64,000 nt of DNA, from contig JAQFVV010006311.1 of NCBI GenBank assembly GCA_028023455.1, forward strand, positions 3,082,147 through 3,146,146, read 5' to 3'. Each line of letters opens with the position of its first letter. The stretch's first letter is position 1. Positions 33,765 to 44,630 of the stretch are shown piece by piece. The translations under genes and the position numbers were made by a program. The notes under the pieces are model-generated. The model was not told the DNA's origin. It worked only from the letters and a program-made list of their open reading frames with translations, and did no database searches. Source of the stretch: Epiperipatus broadwayi (taxonomy: Eukaryota; Onychophora; Udeonychophora; Euonychophora; Peripatidae).

Positions 33765-35008
33765 CAGGGGTGGGGAACTTCTGGCTTGTGAGCCAATTCA
33801 AGTTCTCAAAAGCCCTCAGACATTTTCAAAAATGTATATAAAATACAAAACTTCTATGTAAACATGTGTATAATGCAAATATTAAGTTTTAATTATTACT
33901 TATTTTCTCAACTAAATCTTTTTCTCACTCCAATCTTTTCTAGTTCATTTTATCAGAGGAACAATATTCCAACAAATTCTTTATATTGTGTGGTCTATAT
34001 GACTACAGATTTAATCTATGATGTAGAATGCATTTTGTTAGTTAGTGATTTTGACAGATGAACATATATTAGCAAAAATAGAACTAAACTTTTACTTTAT
34101 TTTATTATTATTTTGCATTTAATTATTTTTTATTAGAATGGCGATACGAGTAAGATTAAGCATTTACATAGAAAGTTGTAGCATATAAAAGCAATTTACC
34201 CACTGCAGAAGAAGCTATAAGTATCAACCAAAAAAAAAATCAAATCAATTTAGGCAGAGTACTTTTGGGTTTGCCCTCATATTCATGGCCAAAATAAATT
34301 ATAAACATTGCTGCGATGTTATAAACTAATAAAATATGCAAATGCGAATGCAAATTAATTTGTCCATTTTCTCAAAATAGAAAAACACGTATTGCATCTG
34401 TTTATGGCATTGTTATCTCTGACAACAAAATACACCTTCTTGATTTTTCTTTTGCAATCATCGGTATATTTTAAAGAAAATGGATGAAAATATTTTTTTT
34501 ATAGAAAGAAATAGTAAATTGAGGTACATATTTTGTCTGGAAATTATTGCAACTAATAAAGATCACAAGGCACTATTTATCAAAACATTCTGATTACAGC
34601 AAAATTTTTGGGGAGGAAATATTAAAATAGAAAACTTAAAAAGGGGCTTCATCAAGTGGCTGACATGTTTAATAAAAATACAAGCACATCAGAAAATTCT
34701 GTGAAAGAAAGTTACATTATTTTTTTTAAAAAATCAGAAAATTGAAAAACATTTTCCAAGGGAAGTTTATAGAAGACAGGATTTTAACTGCTGTAGAATT
34801 AATCTGCTCAGGTTATAAAAAGGACATTTGAAATATAAATATATAACAAAAATAGTTATAAGGTGAATTGGAAGAATTGTTATTAAATGTGGACCAGTTA
34901 TTAATAATAATGATGTTATTTTATTTTTAAATCACAAAAAATTATGGCCCTTATTTAAAAGGGGATAGATGAAATTGGTTTGTCAGTTGAAAGGTTGCCC
35001 ATCCTTAG
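33765..35008 (+). mobile_element. hAT DNA transposon relic
   Basis: The left end, CAGGGGTGGGGAACTTCTGG, is very close to the terminal motif of hAT transposons of the ZBED/SCAND3-related group. The right end, AAAGGTTGCCCATCCTTAG at about 34990-35008, is a decayed inverted counterpart. Between them, at about 34640-34800, the plus strand has a broken stretch (VKESYIIFF, IEKHFPRE, FIEDRILTAVELICSG) matching the 'ASYk...iAk..KpftdgEfIK..ll.aa..lC' region of these transposases. Frames are interrupted and the DDE core is absent, so it is inactive. An 8-bp target duplication could not be read. Confidence 0.65.
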
Positions 35009-35055
35009 ATTAAGCAAAATTAATTGCCCATCCTTAGATTAAGCAAAATTAATTA
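34999..35055. repeat. Short tandem duplication at the hAT right end
   Basis: TTGCCCATCCTTAGATTAAG with the following AAAATTAATT is present twice in direct succession. Confidence 0.9.
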
Positions 35056-35968
35056 CATTTTTGATCAAATATAACAGGCTAACTTTTTAAATCGATAATT
35101 TTGTAGGCAGAGAATAATATTACAAGTACTCAAATGGTCCTTAGTAAAAAAGATATTACCCACTCCTGATATATTATTTTTATTAGAATAAAAAAATATA
35201 TACATAAAGACAAAATCGAATATATATATATATATATATTTTTCCAAGTTTTTGAATACTTAAGATGATGATTTTGCAATAAGTTTTGGAAGAGAATTAA
35301 GTCTGCCTACATTATTACACTTACTATTATTTCCCATGTTAATGAACGGTCTATATTTTTTATCATTCGTTTGTCTTTGAGGTTAGTGAAAATTGGCTAA
35401 CATCAATAAATGAGAATTATCTGTAATGATTTTTATGGGATTGTCTTGCACATCATCAGATATAAAGTTTAGCTTTAGATATACAATGAATATTTCAATT
35501 TTTAATTATGGAGACATTGATTTTTATATTCAAGCTTGAATTATTCCTTTCATTTAATTTTTTTATGTGTGTGTGTGAGCACATTCTTGCAGTTTATAGA
35601 ATCTAGCTTACTTTACTGATAATTTTGACAACTATTTGAAGTTTGACTTTTTTTTTAATTTATGATTTTTGGAAAATGTTTTCTGGGATAAATAAGATTT
35701 CTGTTTTATTTTTAGATAAGACTTTATTATATGTAGTATTATCTTGAATCTTATTCCAATTAATACCTTAAATATTTTTAATTCTAGTTTCATTTTGTTT
35801 AGATTTAAATAAATCACTTTATAATTACTGGGGAAGTTTCTTTAATTTAGTAAGCATAGGAAAACCCAAATAATAGCCAGCTCTAATGGTGGATGTGGAA
35901 AAATAAATTTGTTTGAAACATCACAAGATAATGTTTTTCTGAAGGTTTGTGATGATGGTGTTCTAGCT
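35056..35968. other. A+T-rich intronic stretch with (TA)n at 35220-35239
   Basis: No gene recognised. A (TA)n microsatellite lies at 35220-35239 and a (GT)n run near 35567. Confidence 0.45.
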
Positions 35969-36497
35969 GTATTTTTATATTGGACTATTTCCATCATCTA
36001 ATATGTGTGTTGAATGTCTTTAGAAAAGTTTAATTTTTAGTTAAATATTTCAAATGCATTCAACTGTTAGTAATATCACAGCAAACAGGTTAGTATATGC
36101 ACCAACTGTTAGTAATATCACAGCAAACAAATGTTAATAATATCACAGCAAACAGGTTAGTATATGCACTAACTGTTAGTAATATCACAGCAAACAGGTT
36201 AGTATATGCACAACGTTTCGAGAGGTAGGGGAGAAAAATACCTCTCGAAACGTTGTGCATATACTAACCTGTTTGCTGTGATATTACTAACAGTTAGTGC
36301 ATATACTAACCTGTTTGCTGTGATATTATTAACATTTGTTTGCTGTGATATTACTAACAGTTGGTGCATATACTAACCTGTTTGCTGTGATATTACTAAC
36401 AGTTGAATGCATTTGAAATATTTAACTAAAAATTAAACTTTTCTAAAGACATTCAACACACATATTAGATGATGGAAATAGTCCAATATAAAAATAC
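35969..36497. repeat. Long near-perfect inverted repeat (259-bp arms, 11-bp spacer)
   Basis: Arm 35969-36227 is an almost exact reverse complement of 36239-36497. Each arm contains three to four diverged copies of a unit of about 41 bp (AACTGTTAGTAATATCACAG...GGTTAGTATATGCAC). The centre is flanked by ACGTTTCGAGAGGTA / TACCTCTCGAAACGT. The CGAAACGTTG block resembles sequences in the non-coding ends of Penelope-like elements, but no coding fragment is present here. Confidence 0.9.
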
Positions 36498-37401
36498 AAT
36501 CACAAGATAAATTTTTATTCAAAAATTCTTTGATTGTATATTTTTGGTTGATCATTTAAAAAGGGATCTTGAAATCAAACGAGTCTTAAATGTTTAAACT
36601 ATACCTTGAGTTGCTGACAAGTCAAATCTGTTTAATAGTTTTTTTTATACTATCTGTAGAGTAACTTCTTTTCTGATATCTAGTTAAATAAATATACTAG
36701 TAATATTTCTCATAATAATGTGTAATTGAAGATTTACCAGCAAAATATACTAAGAGAGCAATCCCACATATAGTGCCACCTAGCTTTCCAAGGAGGTTAT
36801 TTCTGAAAATCAATTTTCATCTAATCTTAGCTAAATAAAAATAAATAAATTAGGTTTTAAACTAAAATCACTTTTAAATAGCATGCTGTAGGATTTTAAT
36901 CTATCTTTACAAAATATTATATTTAGATTATTTCCTCTTGTTTAGATTCAAAAAAATTAAGCCCTCTGTGTTTGTTGGATTAAAATAAGGCTCCAAGCAA
37001 AAGCACTAAAATTAAAATAAGAAAGTATCTTAGCACTTAGTAAAGTAAATTTAAATTGTATTATCATGAACTATAAATATTTCTGCTTTGCATAGTTTTC
37101 TCTAAGAATACATAAACATGAAATAAAGGGGTGTTCAGACCTTTAATATAATTTATAAATTAGTCAAATATATGTAGTATGAGACTTCAGTCTTTTATAT
37201 TAGGCAGCAGTTAAATAAGTTCATACACATGATATACATAGGCATATATATATATTCTTCCACAGTATGTAGACAATTATCAACTATTACAGTAATAAAT
37301 CTTTGGCACAAAACAATATTTGTTACTTTTCTGAGTTAGGCTTTCAATGCAGCATATCTTTGCCAAAAGCATGACTAAAGAATTATATATATATATATAT
37401 A
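36498..37401. other. A+T-rich intronic stretch; (TA)n at 37385-37401
   Basis: No exon or domain recognised. A short (TA)n run directly precedes the first copy of the 1.4-kb duplication. Confidence 0.4.
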
Positions 37402-38771
37402 GTACCATTTATTTATATATGGTAGAAATGAATTGGCATTTGGTAAAAGCTAAGAAAAAGTAAATTTAGCGATCTTATTAAAAAGACGCAATTAAATTTT
37501 TTTTAGTTTGTATAATTTATTTTTTTAAAACGAACAATGAAAGTTAAATTTTTCAACCATATTTTTTTTATCTAATTAAAAATAAAAGTAAAAATTGGAA
37601 AGAACAAAAGACACACAAATTACTAATCCAGATAAGCTAAAAGAAAAATCTTTTTAGCTAATTAAAGATGGCAGAATTATGCTAAAAAAATAAAGACTTT
37701 GTAACTGAAAAATATAAAAGAATGCACAGGATTATCAACGTGTATTTTTGACAAAAACAAAAGATATGCACAGAAGTCTGAAAACTAGACCTTGAGTGTA
37801 AAAAGGAAGAGACCAGTTTGATCAGTGTCTTGTCTTGTCTGTTTTTCCTATGATTGGTCCTGGATAACAAAAATATATCCAGGACCACTCTACGCTGAAA
37901 TAATTCTGCATATTGGAGTGGACCGAGGCTTTTGCTGACATTGTTCCTGAAGACAGACACCAGAAAAGCTTTCATGACCAACCAGTAGGATAGACCAAGA
38001 TCAATTTATAACCAATGTCTGAGCTCATTCTCCCACAAAAAACTATGCATAGTAATCTATAATCTTTGTGAACTCGCTAAGCTTACTGGTAAGTTAAAAT
38101 TAACTATTCCCAATTGTGGACTAAATTGTCGGCAAACCATTCTTAAAAATAAGCTTATAATAGAATCCTGATAGAGACATTAAATTTATTATTCAAGAAA
38201 CTTTTGTTTAACTAAGAAATCTAAGTGGAATATAAACTGTTTGATTAATTAAATTATATCTGAATTAGTATGTGCTTTCCAATTAATTAGTAATTTATCT
38301 TTAAACATTTTAATTTATTAGAATAAAATATTTATTTCTAATATCAACTTTTCCTTGTATGTTATTGATGATTATTATTAGTTTATTAAGATTTGAAAGT
38401 ATAATTTACCTTTGCCAATATTCATTGACTAAGCTCCAGGAATAATAGTATCTAGAAAATAACTATAGTTACGGTAAAATATGACCCAGTTTTCTTTTAA
38501 AACCATTTTCTTTTTTATTGAACGATGCGACGGATTTCAGTGGATTCTTGTATGAATCCTGGTGCCCTTATTAAAATAAATAAAAGCTGATTCCACCATT
38601 AGCGTAAGTCAAAATAATTGGTAGGCCAGTTAATCAGGAAATATAGCTATGTTTTATAGAAATATGAATAAAATATTTATATTTTCTGTATTCATAGCTT
38701 GATTAACTTTTACTTTATGGTGTATAAAAGGAAGGCCTACCAGATCTATCAAAATGTGGAAAATGTTACAA
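37402..38771. repeat. 1.4-kb direct segmental duplication, copy 1
   Basis: Begins GTACCATTTATTTATATATG and ends near GGAAAATGTTACAAT. It aligns over its full length with 39477-40865 with scattered substitutions and small indels. An antisense open frame of 99 codons (37981-37682) is partly open in copy 2 as well, but most differences are amino-acid changing and the C-terminus is frameshifted. Selection is therefore not apparent. A GGATTC-TTGTAT-GAATCC hairpin lies near 38543 in both copies. The underlying repeat class is unknown. Confidence 0.9.
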
Positions 38772-39476
38772 TGGCTTCCCAACATGAGGCTTTGGTGCAA
38801 TGACCACAATCTGACATATGTTGTAATGGTATAAAGAACGTTACAATGATGATCCAAAAACCCATAGCTGAAGAATGAATAGTAGTTTAAAAAACTAACT
38901 AACTAATTAAACCCTGATTATACAAATACAAAAATATTTTTTTAATATGACTTACAGAAAGAAAAAAAAAATTTTTTTTAATATGTCTCAAAAAAAACAT
39001 GATCACCACTGATGTAGATGTTAAGTCACACATATTTGACCAGGTAGGCGGTTATTGGAGAGGGGAAAAAGCATAGTCTCAAGTCTTTGTATGCAGTATA
39101 TAACATAAGATCATCTTTAAATGCCCATCAGTCTATTTCTAGCAGGGATCCTGAGAAAGGGGAGGGCGGACCAAGTTGCCATGAGCCTATAAGACTCAAA
39201 ATGATGAGCAACACTCATTTGTGCTTATAACTTGGGCTTCTTATCGTTAGCATTATGCTTGAGTGGAAAGGACACAGGTGAATGTGGAAATGATTCTCAT
39301 TCCCACGGTGTTAGACTCAAAAGTGGGTGTTAAAGCCACATGTCACTTGTGAATGAGTCTACGAAATATATTAGCATGCTAATACAAAAAAAAAACACAC
39401 GAATATGGACTTAAAGCTTAAGAATAAAATAAGTTTAAACCCCTATTTTATTCTCATCTCCTGGCCCCAGTGGTAT
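38772..39476. repeat. Segment between the duplicated copies; probable interspersed repeat
   Basis: From about 39000 to 39360 the composition is mixed (e.g. GGTAGGCGGTTATTGGAGAG, GGGGAGGGCGGACCAAG), unlike the flanks. This suggests a SINE or LTR fragment, but no diagnostic motif or second copy was seen. Confidence 0.4.
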
Positions 39477-40865
39477 GTACCATTTATTTATAAATGGTAC
39501 AAATATATTGGCATTTGGTAAAAACTAAGAAAAAGTAAATTTGGCATCTTATTAGAAAGACACAATTAATTTTTTTTTTAGTTTGTATAATTTATTTTTT
39601 TAAAATGTACAATAAAAGTTAAATTTTTCGTCCATTTTTTTTTTATCTAATTAAAAATAAAAGTAAAAATTGGAAAGAACAAAAAACACACAAATTACTA
39701 ATCCAGAAAAGCTAAAAGAAAAATCTTTTTAGCTAATTAAAAATGGCAGAATTATGCTAAAAATAAAGACTTTGTAACTGAAAAATGTAAAAGAATGCAC
39801 AGGATTATCAACGTGTCTTTTTGACAAAAACAAAGGTATGCACAGAAGCCTGAAAACTGGACCTCAAGTATAAAAAGGAAGAGACCAGTTTGATCAGCAT
39901 CTTGTCTTGTCTGTTTTTTCTTTGGTTGGTCCTGGATAACAAAAATATATCCAGGACCACTCTATGCTGAAATAATTCTGCATGTTGGAGTGGACCAGGG
40001 CTTTTGCTGACATCGTTCCTGAAGATGGACACCAGAAAAGCTTTTGTGACCAACCAGTAGGATAGACCAAGATCAACTTATAACCAATGGCCGAGCTCAT
40101 TCTCCCACAAAAAAAACTATGCATAGTAATCTACAATCTTCACAAACTCGCTAAGCTTACTGGTAAGTTAAGATTAACTATTCCCAATTGTGACTAAATT
40201 GTCGGCAAATCATTCTTAAAAATAAGCTTATAATAGAATCCTGATAGAGACATTAAATTTATTTTTCAAGAAACTTTTGTTTAACTAAGAAATTTAAGTG
40301 GAATATAAACTGTTTGATTAATTAAATTATATCTGAATTAGTATGTGTGCTTTCCAATTAATTAGTAATTTATCTTTAAACATTTTAATTTATTAGAATA
40401 AAATATTTATTTCTAATATCAACTTTTCCTTGTATGTTATTGATGATTATTATTAAATTTATTATTAGTTTATTAAGATTTGAAAGTATAATTTACCTTT
40501 GCCAATATTCATTGACTAAGCTCCAGGAATAATAATATCTAGAAAATAACTATAGTTATGGTAAAATATGACCCAGTTTTCTTTTAAAACCATTTTCTTT
40601 TTTATTTATGATGAGTGATGCGACGGATTTCAGAGGATTCTTGTATGAATCCTGGTGCCCTTATTAAAATAAATAAAAAGCTGATTCCACCATTAGCATA
40701 AGTCAAAATAATTGATAGGCCAGTTAATCAGGAAATATAGCTATGTTTTATAAAAATATGAACGAAATATTTATATTTTCTGTATTCATAGCTTGATTAA
40801 CTTTCACTTTATAGTGTGTAAAAGAAGGTCTACCAGATCTATCAAAACATGGAAAAGGTTACAAT
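39477..40865. repeat. 1.4-kb direct segmental duplication, copy 2
   Basis: Direct copy of 37402-38771. Its first 24 bases form a perfect 10-bp-stem palindrome (GTACCATTTA-TTTA-TAAATGGTAC), imperfect in copy 1. It ends in GGTTACAATATATATGTATT, a small palindrome that also resembles the ends of other repeats in the window. Confidence 0.9.
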
Positions 40866-42257
40866 ATATATGTATTGTAACCATGTGATATGCCACATGC
40901 TTTTATTAAATATTTTAACAGTGCATTATATGATAATTAGCCATCTAAAAAAATGAAAGAAAATAAAACTAATAACTAGAGTCATAAAATTATATTATTT
41001 AAGCTGTAAATAAAATGGTATCACTTAGTGGGCAATATTCATATATTTAGATTGAAATAATTATTTAATAAAAGGTATTAATAAATTATATAACTGCTAT
41101 ATATGCATATTTAGTTAATATTTAATAAAATGTGCATTCATAATGGTAAGTTTTATAAAAGTTAAAAGAAAGAAAGAAGGAAGAAAGCTAGTTGAATAAA
41201 TATTTTAATTGTTAGTGTTTAAAATTTATTAGGTTACTAAATTGCTAATAAGTTAGGTAAATTATTTCATTTAATTACATTTATAATTTATACTTCAGTT
41301 AATTATCAAAATAATTCAATAGTATTTAATTATTCAAAGTTTAGATTTATTATTAAAATAAGCTTGTCTTAAATAAAATTAGTTTCTGGCTTTTATGTGT
41401 GTGTGCATGCATGTATTACTTATTGACCCTTAAATTTTTGATTCTATTCATTAAAATATTTATTTTATTTATTAAACTTTAAAAGTAAAATGTATAATAA
41501 ACTTGGTAAATAAAGGGTTAAATTTATTATTTTAAACTTCTGATATAAATGAAATCATGGTGAAATAAAAATATTATTGGATTTAAAATATGAGAATCAG
41601 TAAATTATTATTATATATTATTATTAAAAAAATTTATTCATGGTTAATTAGTTGACTTGTTATTAACCTTGAAATCAAACTCAGACACATTTTTTAAAGA
41701 AGAAACTAAGACAAAGGGGCTTCTGACTGATTTTTTTTTGTCATTGACTTTGTCATTGATTAAACTTAAATAGTGTAATTTTTTCTAAGTTTTTTTTTAT
41801 ATTTCCAAGTGTTAAAGTGTATTTCTTTAAAGTCGTTAACTTAGGATGGACTGATAAAAGAAATTAAGATACCAGTTTCATGCTGTATTTAACTAAAACT
41901 TTCTAAATTCCATAGTAACATTATGTGCCAAGATAATACTCATTGTTTATTAATTAATTTCCAAAAAGTAGAACTATTATTCAACTCTAAATTTCAACAA
42001 GTGAAAATGTTTCCATTAACTAGGAAAGTCATATTGAACATTATACTAAATTATTTTATGATAATAAATATTATTTTTTTGGGGGGCTACAAATTTAAAA
42101 CCAAGTTTAAAAAAGAAAGAAAAAGAAATTAAGAACTATCATAAAAAAAAAAACTAACATTGACTTGAATAAATGCTTTAAAAACAAAGAAAAAAAAAGT
42201 CTGCAAATTTAATACTGCTTTCTGAAAGTCAAATTTTATTAATATTTTCCCGCCTCT
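40866..42257. other. A+T-rich intronic stretch, nothing firm
   Basis: Low-complexity DNA. The open frame at 41923-42132 follows an AG and has a faint likeness to hAT transposase text, too weak to annotate. Confidence 0.4.
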
Positions 42258-42987
42258 TACGAGGCTCCTCGGTCGACATCTGATGTCACTCTAACTCTGC
42301 CAGTTCTTATGCTAAAATATTCATTTGACAGGTATTGAATAGGTTTTTAAAAGTTCTGTAAGATGGTGCCCTCTTCCGAATTATTTTACAAGTAAAAAAT
42401 AAAAAAAAACGCATTTAAACCTAAACAAAGAAAGAACATTAGTTGTGATTGGTTGTTAGCATGCTCTCAGCCGAAAAAGACATTCTGATTGGCTGGAAAG
42501 AACAAAGAAACCGCCTGATCAAAGAAAATAAAGAAAAACGCTGAGATTTTCATTTCGAATATGATTTAAAGTATTATAAAAGTATATTTTGAGAAATTAC
42601 AAATTATTTTCAGAGAGAATACTAAAAAAACAAAATTATTTTCGAAAAATATTAAAGATTTTAGTAAAAATATTTAAGATTTAGTAAAAAGAAATATTTA
42701 CTTTTCTATAATGTAAAAGTCAACCTTTTTGTTTATATTATAGCTTTTATGTTGCCGAAATTGAATATTTTAGAATAAATAAATAGCAATTTATTTTTGA
42801 AAGAACTTTCGTTCTCTTCATAACCTGAAAAATTAGTAATATACTTTTTATAAACGTATCTGAGTTGAATTTAATATTATAGGTGAATATGTTTTAACAA
42901 TAGGCTTTGTCTTCAGTTTGTGAGTTGGCCAATTAAAAGATTTGATTTTTACCTCATACAACCAATAATATAATTAGCGGTTAAAAG
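42258..42987 (+). repeat. 730-bp promoter-like repeat, forward copy
   Basis: Starts TTACGAGGCTCCTCGG and ends near AATTAGCGGTTAAAAG. It is matched in inverted orientation by 58354-59080 at high similarity by eye. It contains two inverted CCAAT boxes (GTGATTGGTTG and CTGATTGGCTGG, about 36 bp apart) and a CRE-like TGATGTCA near 42280. Several CpG-containing motifs are unlike the flanks. No open frame is shared by the copies. A mobile promoter, an LTR-like end or a gene-5'-end duplication would each explain this. Confidence 0.8.
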
Positions 42988-43560
42988 ATTAAAGAAAATA
43001 AACATGTCATTTTTTTAAAAAAAACAAACAAACGTTTGTTGCGAATTTTTTTAAAAAAAAATTGCTGTTAAGAAATTAAATTGAATAAACCAGAATAAAA
43101 TGAAAGAAGAGTTGATAAATGATAATAATGGACATTTAAGTATGCCATATTTGAGCTTCAGTGAAGGAAATTCATTACCTACTGCTTTAAAGTGTTCCTA
43201 TGAGAGGAAAAGAATGCAGAATATTATCTTTTTTTTAGTGAAACCGCGGACAGTTACTAGAATTATACATTTACCAATGAATTTACATTAATTATCATGT
43301 TTTAAAAATAGCTAGCTCATGTTTTAAATTGTGTCTTTGTACAATGGATCCAAATCTGTTCATGTTTAAAGTAAAATATCTTATTCATGTACTTATTGTC
43401 TATCGTAGTGAAAGTTGTAGTTGCTTTGTTGTTTTTTTAAAAAAATATTGGTTTGAAAAGTATGAACACGTCAATATTATGCATACAGCTGACAATACGG
43501 GACCTCGCACCGTAACAGTTTGCCTGCTGCTGATGAAGCTTTACGTATGAACTGAATTAT
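42988..43560 (+). other. Downstream flank of promoter-like repeat with short unplaced open frames
   Basis: An ATG at 43100 opens 63 codons (MKEELINDNNGHLSMP...) about 110 bp past the repeat. A second frame at 43329 opens 73 codons. Neither resembles a family I know, and neither is duplicated at the 58-kb copy. The position just after CCAAT and CRE motifs makes a small transcript conceivable, but there is no further support. Confidence 0.2.
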
Positions 43561-44524
43561 TTATTACTACTATTTTTTTTATTAAAAAAATGGTATTATA
43601 ATAGTTATATATATTAATTTATGCTTTATTTTATATGTCAAGGTATCTTACTTTGTTATTTAAAGCTGTCTCAAGAAGTTCACCATGAAATGTGTAGATA
43701 TTTTACTACACACAAGTAAATTTAAGTATATTGGTGAAGTGTTTAATGTAAAGTTGCTTATGCTTTATTTAAATTGAGATATGTATCTCTAGCAGATATT
43801 GCTATCCTATTAATTTCTGAATAATGTATTTTTTGTGGGATTTTAAAGGTAAGCAGCCGTTATATATGTATTTATCAGAAGTTTAATATTTTTCTTAATA
43901 TCATTCTTGTAATAGAAATTAGATTTTGAATTTTGCTGAAAACAAATTTATTTCATTAGTCATTTAATTAATAATATTTATTGCGTCAGTCTGTCCACTA
44001 TAATTCCATTAATATTTATTATGCTCATTGTTTATATGCGTATTCCTTATCTTATGCAAATATTTACTATGCTATTTTAATGTGTTTATAGTTTTGACTA
44101 GTATTTTCCTGTGGTTTCGGATATGATTTAACGTGTGGAGATTAGTGTTGCTATAAGCTATTAGTTTTTACAATTAGTGATAAATTTGTATCTTGCCCTT
44201 ATTAGAATTAGTTATGACTTACTCTGTTACTAACTATCATAAAAATGGAGAAAAGTTTTTTTTAATAACTTTATGTTATTTAAACCATTTAAATCAACAA
44301 CACAAAATAAAATTCAAACTGAATACTTTTTTGTATTTTGCATTCCTGTATTAGAAGCTGGCAAACAAAGCAGACAAGAGTTTTATATAATACTTAAGAA
44401 AATTTTATTTGCATCAGATGATAAGAAATCAATATTTATAAAAATATATTCACAAATAACGTTTTATACGTATTAAATGCATAAATAAATTAATAAATTA
44501 ATATTATATTTTTCTTTTACTTAC
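43561..44524. other. A+T-rich intronic stretch, nothing recognised
   Basis: No feature recognised before the exon at 44525. Confidence 0.4.
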
Positions 44525-44630
44525 GGATTTTGATGGCAGTATTTAACATATTTTTGTGTAGCAGCACTATTTTCTGTACAGATTTGCTTACAAGGACTTG
44601 CAACAATCCATTCACTCCATGAACTGTGAC
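44525..44630 (-). CDS. Exon of the TSP1/ADAMTS-like gene (first half of the TSP1 repeat)
   Basis: On the minus strand TTTTTCTTAG precedes 106 bp, followed by a consensus GTAAGTAA donor. The exon completes a glycine codon begun in the exon at 46849-46903. It then encodes HSSWSEWIVASPCKQICTE and on to YVKYCHQN. This is the front half of a thrombospondin type-1 repeat: the WSxW tryptophans, the SPCxxxC pair and the third cysteine are all in place. The usual TCGGG turn is altered to ICTENS. It ends in phase 2, matching the exon at 30780-30840. TSP1 repeats occur in secreted or surface proteins such as ADAMTS proteases, spondins and semaphorins. This is the strongest single host-coding signal in the window. 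Confidence 0.88.

Larger units (their letters stand above)
30841..44524 (-). other. Intron (about 13.7 kb) of the TSP1/ADAMTS-like gene
   Basis: Inferred from the GTAAGT donor after the exon at 44525 and the TTCCAG acceptor before the exon at 30840. It contains foldbacks at 31.1, 32.9 and 36.0 kb, a hAT relic, the 37.4/39.5-kb duplication and the promoter-like repeat at 42.3 kb. Confidence 0.65.

Noticed and set aside
18186-36420. Regularly spaced repeats as a CRISPR array
   Set aside because: Tandem units are adjacent or irregular, there are no uniform unique spacers, and the sequence is eukaryotic.
37682-37981. Antisense 99-codon open frame as a small gene
   Set aside because: The duplicate at 39.8-40.05 kb differs mostly by amino-acid changes and a frameshift, so nothing indicates selection.
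41923-42132. 69-codon open frame after an AG acceptor-like site with faint hAT transposase likeness
   Set aside because: Only a short block (FQKVELLFNSKFQQVKMFPL) is suggestive. There are no terminal repeats or neighbouring transposase pieces, and the C-terminal part is low-complexity.
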